Assembly (NCBI GenBank): GCA_016285835.1
Contig: JAEERM010000003.1
Span: 1 to 64,000 of the forward strand
Length of the DNA stretch: 64,000 nucleotides
From: Fibrobacter sp.
GTDB taxonomy: Bacteria > Fibrobacterota > Fibrobacteria > Fibrobacterales > Fibrobacteraceae
Reading direction: 5' to 3'
In this document: positions 49,819 through 57,705 of the stretch, piece by piece
Position numbering within the stretch: position 1 is the first letter of the stretch
How the letters are laid out: every line of letters starts with the position of its first letter
Position numbers and translations under genes: made by a program
The notes under the pieces: generated by a model
Seen by the model: only the letters and a program-made list of their open reading frames with translations
Told to the model about the DNA's origin: nothing
Databases searched by the model: none

Positions 49819-52161
49819 ATGAATGTCAATTTAGAAGAAGAAATAATAGCCTTCCTAAACGGTTATCTAGAAGAGGCTAAAAAGAAATTTTCCTTTCTCA
49901 AAGGTGATAAGATTGCTGGTAAAACACAGGGATATTTCTTTAATTCCAACAAAAATGGATTATTAACAGGCACATATGTCGGTGTGAGTGTTGACTATGA
50001 GAGCAACAAGTTAAATGTCTTTCTGCGTTTTTGGGAAGAAGAGGAAAAGGAAAAAAATTACGAAAATATAGAAAAAAAACTCAATATCCTAGAAGGGCAT
50101 TCAAGGGAATTTCAAAATTTTTTGGGGGTGGATGTTTGGTATCACCACTATGAAAAACAAGTGCGCGGTTTCATGAGTGACAATGACGACGGAATCCGTG
50201 GTTTCTCCGTAACTTTTCCTGCTTATAAAAAATTAGGCAAAGAAATAAAAAATGATTTAGACACGGCGCTTTCAGCCATTAAATTGATGAAAGACTATAT
50301 GGAGGAACCTTTGACAGATGATTCTGATGTCAACGACAAAACCCTTTTAAAAAGGATTCAAGTAGCGATGGACGCTCAAAGTGAGGGACATCTTGAGTGT
50401 ATCAAATTAAAGGATGGATTCTTGCAATATAAACCTGTGAACGCCAATTCGAATGATTGGCGTGATTCAGCATGTCATTATGAATTCCGAGAAGATGGTA
50501 AAGGAAATATGCAAATTTGTTTTCACTGTGAGAGCAAATTTTCGAATCAAATTGAGTTTAAAAATTTAGTTGAAAAAGAGAAGTCTTTTAAGTCATCTTT
50601 TTTTGGAAACAAAACAACTATTGATTACAAAAGAATCCCTCTTTCAAGTGAAAAACTTGTTGATGATGCCGTTGATGGAATGCTTGAGTTTGAAAAACTG
50701 CATGGGTCAAAAATTTTAGAATTAATTCAAAAGAGTAAAGGTGAGATTCTTTCGGAGAACAGTAACAATGCGGAGGAAAACATGAGTGCGTCAGAAATAA
50801 ACGAAAAAGAAATTGCATTGAATACCATTCTTTATGGCCCTCCAGGAACAGGCAAAACATTCAACACCATGGCTTATGCCGTTGCTATTTGCGAGGATAA
50901 AAATGTTGAAGATATAAAAAGAGAAATGCAGGAAGAAACGGGGTATAAATTCGTAAAGCAACGATATGAAGCTCTTAAAGATAAAGGATGTATAGAATTT
51001 GTGACTTTCCATCAGTCATATGGTTATGAGGATTTTATTGAAGGGATTAGGCCTCGGGTTGCTAATGATAATGCAAATGAAGAAACTACAGGTCTTGACT
51101 ACTATCTGCGGCCAGGAATCTTTAAGGATTTTTGTGATAGGGCGAAAAGCAAATTTATTAACAGTGTCAAAGATTCAGAAAGTCAGGATGATTTTGATAA
51201 AAGCTGGAAATCTTTGTTAGATAAGATTGATCAATCTGATACGGAAAAAATACAAGTTAAATTAAAAAATGGAAAATTTTTTTCTGTTGGTCATAATGAA
51301 ACTAAAACTGGTCTTTATGGCGGCTCTCATCGATATTTTAATAAAAAACAAATACGCAATGTTTATGAAGGGCAACTTGGCGTCCCAAGTGGAACACTAG
51401 ATTCGTATCGGAGACGTATTGTCGAATATATGATAGAACATTGTAATTTGCCTAAAATTACTAGGAAAAAGGAAATCAGAACCAATGAAAACCAAAAGTA
51501 TGTTTTTATCATAGATGAAATCAACCGTGGTAATATCAGCAAAATTTTTGGTGAGCTAATAACGCTTATCGAGCCTTCTAAACGTTTGGGAGAAAAGGAA
51601 AGCATGAAAGTCACGCTTCCTTGTTCTGGAGACGAATTCGGAGTTCCAAATAATGTTTATATTCTAGGAACAATGAATACTGCGGATCGTTCCATTGCAA
51701 TGATGGATTCAGCTCTTCGTCGTAGGTTTAATTTTGTTGAAATGATGCCGGATACGAGTGTCCTAAAAAATTATAAAGGGAATGATATTGGTGTTGACAT
51801 TTGCAAAATGTTAGAAACCATAAATGAGCGTATTGAATATCTCTATGACAGAGAACATACTATTGGACATGCATTCTTTATCGGGGTGGATTCGCTTAAA
51901 AAACTGTCTTCGGTCTTTAAAAACAAGGTTATCCCTCTACTACAAGAATATTTCTATGACGATTACGAAAAGATTCGCATTGTGTTAGGCGATGACGAAA
52001 AAGAAGAAAAATATCAATTTATAACAAGGGCTCGTCCACGAGAGGGACTTTTCAAGAAGAGTAATGATGCTGAGTATTTGAATACAGAAAAATATATATA
52101 TCGGATAAATCAAGAAGCAGAAGATTTTGATGAACCGGATTACTATAAAGGTATCATTTGA
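49819..52161 (+). CDS. mcrB: McrB-like AAA+ restriction GTPase subunit
   Basis: LYGPPGTGKTFNTM; FHQSYGYEDFIEGIRP; FIIDEINRGNISKIFGELITLIE; TMNTADRSIAMMDSALRRRFNFVEM. Confidence 0.9.
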   Translation: MNVNLEEEIIAFLNGYLEEAKKKFSFLKGDKIAGKTQGYFFNSNKNGLLTGTYVGVSVDYESNKLNVFLRFWEEEEKEKNYENIEKKLNILEGHSREFQNFLGVDVWYHHYEKQVRGFMSDNDDGIRGFSVTFPAYKKLGKEIKNDLDTALSAIKLMKDYMEEPLTDDSDVNDKTLLKRIQVAMDAQSEGHLECIKLKDGFLQYKPVNANSNDWRDSACHYEFREDGKGNMQICFHCESKFSNQIEFKNLVEKEKSFKSSFFGNKTTIDYKRIPLSSEKLVDDAVDGMLEFEKLHGSKILELIQKSKGEILSENSNNAEENMSASEINEKEIALNTILYGPPGTGKTFNTMAYAVAICEDKNVEDIKREMQEETGYKFVKQRYEALKDKGCIEFVTFHQSYGYEDFIEGIRPRVANDNANEETTGLDYYLRPGIFKDFCDRAKSKFINSVKDSESQDDFDKSWKSLLDKIDQSDTEKIQVKLKNGKFFSVGHNETKTGLYGGSHRYFNKKQIRNVYEGQLGVPSGTLDSYRRRIVEYMIEHCNLPKITRKKEIRTNENQKYVFIIDEINRGNISKIFGELITLIEPSKRLGEKESMKVTLPCSGDEFGVPNNVYILGTMNTADRSIAMMDSALRRRFNFVEMMPDTSVLKNYKGNDIGVDICKMLETINERIEYLYDREHTIGHAFFIGVDSLKKLSSVFKNKVIPLLQEYFYDDYEKIRIVLGDDEKEEKYQFITRARPREGLFKKSNDAEYLNTEKYIYRINQEAEDFDEPDYYKGII

Positions 52162-53519
52162 TGAAAACTCTGATAAAAAAAGAGTTTGAAATCATTGAGC
52201 AGGGAGATGCTGAAGGGCAAATCTCTAATAGTCAATTTAAATTGCTTCGAGATTTTGTTTTAAAGGCTAGTGATGATTCAAAAAAAGAATGTGCTCCAGA
52301 TTTTTTCAAACTTATACCCAAAAATGGCAAAGAAGCCATCAAGGTTCAAAATTATGTTGGAGTTATTGAACTGCCAGATGGTTTTCGTATAGAAATTTTG
52401 CCTAAAGTTGAGTTGGGACAAAGTGATTCTGGTTATGATTTAACTCGAAAAATTTTTCTGAAGATGCTTCAATGCATGGATGAAAATCAGTTCAAAATTT
52501 CAGAATTTGCGAATTTGAATACATCTAAGATGTCATTGTTTGAAATTTTTATCCAAATGTTTTTGAACGATGTACAGAAGTTAACTCGTGTTGGCTTAAA
52601 ATCAGGTTATGTCCATGTAGAAGAAAATTCTAAAACGTTTAAAGGAAAACTACTTGTTTCGCAGAATATAAGAGAAAATCTTGTTCACCAAGAGCGTTTT
52701 TACGTAGAATATGATGAATTTCAATTAAATCGTCCGGAAAACAGGCTTGTCAAATCAACTTTACTATATCTCAATAAAAAATCAAATAGTGATTCCAATC
52801 TTGCAGTAATTCGAAGGCAACTGATGTTCTTTGAACAGGTTGATGCATCTGTCAATTATGAAGCAGATTTTTCAAAAGTGATAAAGAATCGAAATACGAC
52901 TGAATATGAAAACCTAATGGCATGGGCACGAGTCTTTCTTCAAAATAAAAGTTTCTCCACATTCTCTGGCAACACTTCTGTAAGGTCAATTCTTTTTCCG
53001 ATGGAAAAAGTCTTTGAAGCGTATGTCGCAAAAATGTTGCGTAAAGCGGTCATCAAAGAGACAACTGATGATTATTGGAGCGAATGGAGTGTTCATTCAC
53101 AATATGGTGCAAAATATTTATTTGAATCACCATCAAATAAATTTCGGATGCGCCCAGACATCGTAATGAAAAAGAAAGACGATGTTAATATCATTTTAGA
53201 TACAAAATGGAAGCGGCTAGTAAATGACTATTCTCTAAATTACGGTATTTCTCAGCAAGATATGTATCAGATGTTTGCCTATGGCCATAAATACGATTGT
53301 TCAAATATTTGGCTTGTATATCCAAAAAATAAAGATATGAATGGGGAGAAGATAGAAGAATTTAAAAGCAAGTGTAATAACTTGAATATCTCAGTAAAAA
53401 TATATTGTTTAGATTTAGATGATAAAGGGGCTTTTTCTTCACTTCTAGCACAATTGGAAACTTCAACGCTCCAACACTTCCCAATGTCCATTCTTGCGGG
53501 CGCCAAGTCTGCGGATTAG
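52161..53519 (+). CDS. mcrC: McrC-like PD-(D/E)xK nuclease subunit
   Basis: Translationally coupled to mcrB; RMRPDIVMKKKDDVNIILDTKWKRL nuclease core. Confidence 0.88.
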   Translation: MKTLIKKEFEIIEQGDAEGQISNSQFKLLRDFVLKASDDSKKECAPDFFKLIPKNGKEAIKVQNYVGVIELPDGFRIEILPKVELGQSDSGYDLTRKIFLKMLQCMDENQFKISEFANLNTSKMSLFEIFIQMFLNDVQKLTRVGLKSGYVHVEENSKTFKGKLLVSQNIRENLVHQERFYVEYDEFQLNRPENRLVKSTLLYLNKKSNSDSNLAVIRRQLMFFEQVDASVNYEADFSKVIKNRNTTEYENLMAWARVFLQNKSFSTFSGNTSVRSILFPMEKVFEAYVAKMLRKAVIKETTDDYWSEWSVHSQYGAKYLFESPSNKFRMRPDIVMKKKDDVNIILDTKWKRLVNDYSLNYGISQQDMYQMFAYGHKYDCSNIWLVYPKNKDMNGEKIEEFKSKCNNLNISVKIYCLDLDDKGAFSSLLAQLETSTLQHFPMSILAGAKSAD

Positions 53520-53780
53520 GCCGAGTTCTTGAAGTTTTTTGAGATTCTCACGAACGGTTTCTCTTGTTTTCTTGGTTTTTGAAGCCAACTCATCGTAGGT
53601 GCAGGAATTTTTTGCTCGCAATAATTTCAGTAATGTTTTTTGAGTGCCATTTATAGGCAGGTTTATAGGCAGATTTATAGGCAGGTTTATAGACGGATTT
53701 ATAGGCGGATTTATAGGCGGATTCGGCCCGTCTATATTCCATTTTTCTGTGAGTCCTTTATATTGCTCACTTGCTAATCA
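53463..53780 (-). pseudogene. 3' remnant of an ATP-binding (AlbA_2/AAA_4-type) protein: NLPI linker plus winged-helix domain
   Basis: Minus-strand frame reads EQYKGLTEKWNIDGPNPPINPPINPSINLPINLPINLPINGTQKTLLKLLRAKNSCTYDELASKTKKTRETVRENLKKLQELGLIRRLGARKNGHWEVLER*; no start codon or N-terminal domain. Confidence 0.65.
53650..53721. repeat. 12-bp tandem repeat, about 6 units
   Basis: TTTATAGGCAGG x6 with A/G substitutions. Confidence 0.9.
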
Positions 53781-54174
53781 CTTTGTTTGGCTTCTCCATT
53801 TCCGTTATTCTTCGAATATTTTCAGCGGTGCCTTTGCTTTTACCATCCCAGATCATAAGCGCCTGGTCGCAGTCTTGCGCCATCTGGATATCTTTGACGT
53901 AATGGAACGCGCTGCCTGTAGGGCCTTTGGCGGCTTCTGCGCAAGAACGTACTTTTGCTCCCGTAACAAAATTGTTCCTTGGCGTTTCACCGCTGCAATA
54001 AATGGTCACGTTGTGGTATCCTTTTAACTCCAAATACTTTTGCACTGCTGCGTCAACGCCGTAGCAGTCACCCACGAGAATTTCCGCTCCAGTGACAATG
54101 TAACTGTCAAGTAGCGACTTGACTTCTTCGGGTAACGCTGAAATCGATTTTGAACCTGATATAAAAAGTTTCAT
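53767..54174 (-). CDS. SLOG-fold (DUF2493/YspA-like) protein
   Basis: MKLFISGSKSISALPEEVKSLLDSYIVTGAEILVGDCYGVDAAVQKYL...CDQALMIWDGKSKGTAENI. Confidence 0.8.
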   Translation of the reverse strand: MKLFISGSKSISALPEEVKSLLDSYIVTGAEILVGDCYGVDAAVQKYLELKGYHNVTIYCSGETPRNNFVTGAKVRSCAEAAKGPTGSAFHYVKDIQMAQDCDQALMIWDGKSKGTAENIRRITEMEKPNKVISK

Positions 54175-54248
54175 TTAGCTCTCCGTTTTCATATAGAAGA
54201 ATCGTGTTCATTTTGGAGTTCCTTGTTTTTTATCGAGTATGGTTCTCG

Positions 54249-55370
54249 TTAGAATATGACCTCGCTCCATTTTATGAAACATGTTTTCTTGAGTGAATCG
54301 GCAAACATAGCATCCGTCTGAAATTTCTTGCATAGCGCATTTTCGATTTTCTTGGTATTGTTGTCAAAATGGAAATCGAATACCTCCATGGTCATATAGA
54401 TATTCTTGCTGTAGTAGCGTTTGGGGCGAGGGTAGGTGTCCACTGCGGATGAATCATCGTCCCACCCTTGAACAATGGAAAAGCCTCGCTCCGGGTAATA
54501 GTAATCAAGGGTTTCGTCTGTTTCGCGGATGGGATTGTTTCCGAAAACTCGGAAGGTTTGGTCGTACTTGATGCGATTCGTTTCTTCGTCTATGTGGCAG
54601 ATGACGATTTGTTCTGCATCTTTGGGAATCTTGATGCCCATGATGTAGGCGAGGCAATAGGAGCCAAACCCACCACTCTCTATTTCGCCACTGAAGGCGC
54701 TGCGGCTTATCGCGTTTTTGTTCCGTTCCTCCCGTAGTTCATAATCATTCTTTTTTCCTTCTGGAAAAAGGAAATAGGTGTGTTGCAGGAGTTCCTTGTC
54801 GGAATCTTCTCTCTCGTCGCTCCTAAGCTCGTTAAAATGTTCGATTTTTTCACTCGTAATCGGTTCGGCATCTTCCCAAAGTTCATCGAACAGATTCTGG
54901 AAAGTCTTGTAATCCGTAGTTTCTATTGCAATAGATTTGTCCTCGAAATCATCGTATGAACCGTTGCAACGCGTTGAGCTGACGATGCTGAAAGCCCGCT
55001 TTTCTCCAAGGTGGACGAACAGGAGCATATCTAGGTTTTGGACATGGCGAATTTCGATTTCGGGATACTGCAGAAAGTCCCAAAGTGTGCGCCAATCTGG
55101 CTTGTTGAGGACATCCGTCAAAATTCGGATTTTAGAGCCTTCCTCGATTCGGCTCATTTCTAACGAATCGGGATCGTCGGGGTCATCGTCATCTTCGTCT
55201 TCAATGAACGGCCTATAATTGTCAAAAAGTCCCGGGACGTTATCGTTCAGCGATGGAAGCGCTACAAGGTGTTCCCCGTTTCCGCTTTCCCAAAAGTCAT
55301 GAAGCAGGTTCATTAGGGAGTTGCCTTCGTAAACCTGGCTGCCTATGTTTTTTGCTTTTTTGTTGGTCAT
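54249..55370 (-). CDS. Uncharacterised 373-aa protein
   Basis: Single long ORF, acidic; no family recognised. Confidence 0.65.
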   Translation of the reverse strand: MTNKKAKNIGSQVYEGNSLMNLLHDFWESGNGEHLVALPSLNDNVPGLFDNYRPFIEDEDDDDPDDPDSLEMSRIEEGSKIRILTDVLNKPDWRTLWDFLQYPEIEIRHVQNLDMLLFVHLGEKRAFSIVSSTRCNGSYDDFEDKSIAIETTDYKTFQNLFDELWEDAEPITSEKIEHFNELRSDEREDSDKELLQHTYFLFPEGKKNDYELREERNKNAISRSAFSGEIESGGFGSYCLAYIMGIKIPKDAEQIVICHIDEETNRIKYDQTFRVFGNNPIRETDETLDYYYPERGFSIVQGWDDDSSAVDTYPRPKRYYSKNIYMTMEVFDFHFDNNTKKIENALCKKFQTDAMFADSLKKTCFIKWSEVIF

Positions 55371-55454
55371 GATGACTCCTTATTTTGATTTATCATCAAA
55401 ATAGATTTTTACTGCGACAATTAATGACGTAAATGAATCTAATTTTTATAAAAA

Positions 55455-55476
55455 AAAGTGGCTGGAAAGCCACTTT
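55455..55476 (-). terminator. Rho-independent terminator after WYL regulator
   Basis: Minus strand AAAGTGGCTTTCCAGCCACTTTTTTTATAAAAATT. Confidence 0.85.
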
Positions 55477-55502
55477 ACTCATTTTTTTGCGATTGTAATC
55501 GT

Positions 55503-56531
55503 TTACTGCCAGGGGCTTTTGCGGTATGTGCTTTCTAGGAAATACGAGAATTCGCGAAGCTTGTTGCGGAGTGAAATTGGCTTGATCACTTCGGCGCTGT
55601 CGGCATAGCCAAGTACCCAGCGGAACAGAAGCTCGTCGTTGAGTGCTTTCATGGTGACGAGTAACTGTCCGTTTTGCATTTTTTTCACTTTCATGGAACG
55701 TTGGAAGGGCTTTTCTTCAAGATAATACTGTGCGTCACCTCGGAATACGATTTCGATATCTTCGGCTTTCGGGTCCTGCGGACCAAAAATTGCGGAACCG
55801 AGTTGAATGCGTTTGCGTAATTTTTCAAGGGTCTTTGGGTTGTCTTGGAATGTTTCCTTGGTGAGCTCAACACTTTTAATGCGGCGGAACTTGAGTGTGT
55901 AGGTGTCGCCGGGGTGTGTTTGGGACTCGCATCCGATATAGATTTCGTTCTGGTAAATAATGACCATCAACGGAATGCGCATATGCGGTTTATTTCCGGT
56001 ATCACTGACAGAGGAAACGCTGATTTTGCGACGTTCGTGAATTGCCCGCAGGATGGTTTTGAGTTTTTCGCTGGAATCTTCCTCGAATGTGGGCGGAGTT
56101 CCCGCAAAAAGGATTCGGGTGTTCAGATCATCAGCAAGTTGTTCAACAGACTTCTTTTCACTAGCCGGTAGGCTTTTTTGGATTTTTTCAAGCAGGTCCG
56201 TAACCGTTTCGCTTGCCGCTGGATACATGTTCGCGATGCGCTGCAGGAACACGAAATGCAGCATGGTGTTTTCAAAATTCGGGAACAACAGGTTGTCTGC
56301 CGATTTAATTGCGGATTTATAAAGGAAGGCGCGTCGGTCGCCACTCACGCGGATATAGGCCCCTCCATTAATGGAAGCAAGGAAGTTCATGTCTCGCTGT
56401 ACGTTACGGCGTTCTTTTTCGGGTATCTCCAATGCGGCCATCAAATCGTTGATGGTGTAGCTTTTGCTTGGATTGGATATCAGTAGTGCAAAAAGTTGAA
56501 CGGTGCGTTCTCCGCGGGTAATGTTTGCCAT
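55503..56531 (-). CDS. WYL-domain transcriptional regulator (YafY-like)
   Basis: N-terminal HTH RTVQLFALLISNPSKSYTINDLMAAL...; WYL region IYQNEIYIGCESQTHPGDTYTLKFRRIKSVELT. Confidence 0.82.
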   Translation of the reverse strand: MANITRGERTVQLFALLISNPSKSYTINDLMAALEIPEKERRNVQRDMNFLASINGGAYIRVSGDRRAFLYKSAIKSADNLLFPNFENTMLHFVFLQRIANMYPAASETVTDLLEKIQKSLPASEKKSVEQLADDLNTRILFAGTPPTFEEDSSEKLKTILRAIHERRKISVSSVSDTGNKPHMRIPLMVIIYQNEIYIGCESQTHPGDTYTLKFRRIKSVELTKETFQDNPKTLEKLRKRIQLGSAIFGPQDPKAEDIEIVFRGDAQYYLEEKPFQRSMKVKKMQNGQLLVTMKALNDELLFRWVLGYADSAEVIKPISLRNKLREFSYFLESTYRKSPWQ

Positions 56532-56762
56532 ATTAAACCTCTAGAAGATAAAATATATTATTACCACGACAAATAACGTCGTGTTGTTCGTGTTCGCTTC
56601 ATTTTTATGCAACAATGGTAGTGTGACAACCGTGGTCGTCAAAAAACGCCCCTACTCAGAGCTACTTGAGCGGGGGCGCGATTTATTCCCAAAGAGACAC
56701 AAGAGGGAATGGATCTTTATTCAACCAAACAAGTCGGCGTCTGAAACTATGGCTACTTTCTG

Positions 56763-56937
56763 AGTTAGACTTGTCTAACTGAAAGTTAGATAAATCTAAC
56801 TAGAAAAACAAGGGAAAATTTACGTAAATTTCGTAAATTTTTGGTTATAATGTTAGATTTCTCTAAATAAATATGCTTTCTATAATAATTTTAGCCTTGC
56901 CTAATTAGTTTTGTTAAACTATATTAGTTGTGTCTAA
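56763..56937. promoter_or_regulatory. Array of five DtxR/IdeR-type palindromes
   Basis: AGTTAGACTTGTCTAACT (56763-56780), AGTTAGATAAATCTAACT (56784-56801), TTAGATTTCTCTAA (56853-56866), TTAGCCTTGCCTAA (56891-56904), TTAGTTGTGTCTAA (56924-56937). Confidence 0.8.
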
Positions 56938-56952
56938 TAAAGGCTGGTTAAA

Positions 56953-57375
56953 ATGGACCATACAAAACTGACTCAGAGTCTGGAAGACTATTTGGAAATG
57001 GTGCACATGCTGCGCCTCGCGAATGGACTTGCCCGCGTTAAGGACATTGCTGCGGCCCTTTCGGTGAAGATGCCGTCGGTTGCAAAGGCCATGGTCGAAC
57101 TCAAGAAAATGGGCCTTGTAAGGCAGGAACCTTACAGCGGCGTGGAACTCACCGAAGAAGGGCAGCGCGTTGCGGCCATGATTCTGAACCGTCACATTCT
57201 CCTGAAGGGGTTCCTGATCAAGCTTGGCGTGTCCGAGGCGATTGCCGACAAGGACGCCTGCTGCATGGAACATATCTTATCGGCGGAAACGCTCGGAAAA
57301 ATTGAAGATTTTATGAAGCCGGCAGATGCGATTTCTCCGGCGAAAAAAACGAAGGTTGTCAAAAACACAAAGTAA
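56953..57375 (+). CDS. DtxR/MntR-family metal-dependent repressor
   Basis: SLEDYLEMVHMLRLANGLARVKDIAAALSVKMPSVAKAMVELKKMGLVRQEPYSGVELTEEGQRVAAMILNRHILLKGFLIKLGV. Confidence 0.93.
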   Translation: MDHTKLTQSLEDYLEMVHMLRLANGLARVKDIAAALSVKMPSVAKAMVELKKMGLVRQEPYSGVELTEEGQRVAAMILNRHILLKGFLIKLGVSEAIADKDACCMEHILSAETLGKIEDFMKPADAISPAKKTKVVKNTK

Positions 57376-57420
57376 ACTGGAAAGCGCTGCTCAGGCGCTG
57401 TCTTGTTATATGAGGATAAT

Positions 57421-57705
57421 ATGAGCTGTAATTGTGGTTGCGGCGGTAAGTCGCATACAAAAAAGTGGAGTACCGAGCCCAAGTTCTCGGAACTCAAGAA
57501 GGGCGACAAGGTGGAAATCGTCGGCTATAACGAAGGCGATTCCGCCTACAAGTCCAAGCTCCTTTCGATGGGGCTTGTGCGTGGCGTCCAGATCGAAGTC
57601 TTGCAGGCGGCCCCTCTCGGCGACCCGATCGAGGTGGCAGTACTTTCGTACAGGCTTTCGCTGCGCAAGGAAGAAGCAAACGTTCTTAAGCTGAGGAGGG
57701 TATAA
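57421..57705 (+). CDS. feoA: FeoA-domain protein with Cys-rich N-terminus
   Basis: MSCNCGCGGKSH...FSELKKGDKVEIVGYNEGDSAYKSKLLSMGLVRGVQIEVLQAAPLGDPIEVAVLSYRLSLRKEEA. Confidence 0.88.
   Translation: MSCNCGCGGKSHTKKWSTEPKFSELKKGDKVEIVGYNEGDSAYKSKLLSMGLVRGVQIEVLQAAPLGDPIEVAVLSYRLSLRKEEANVLKLRRV

Noticed and set aside
53650-53721. Possible CRISPR
   Set aside because: Units are 12 bp with no spacers; it is a coding tandem repeat
53644-54027. 127-aa ORF beginning GRFIGRFIGRFIDGF
   Set aside because: Translation of the 12-bp repeat in the wrong strand; overlaps the SLOG gene
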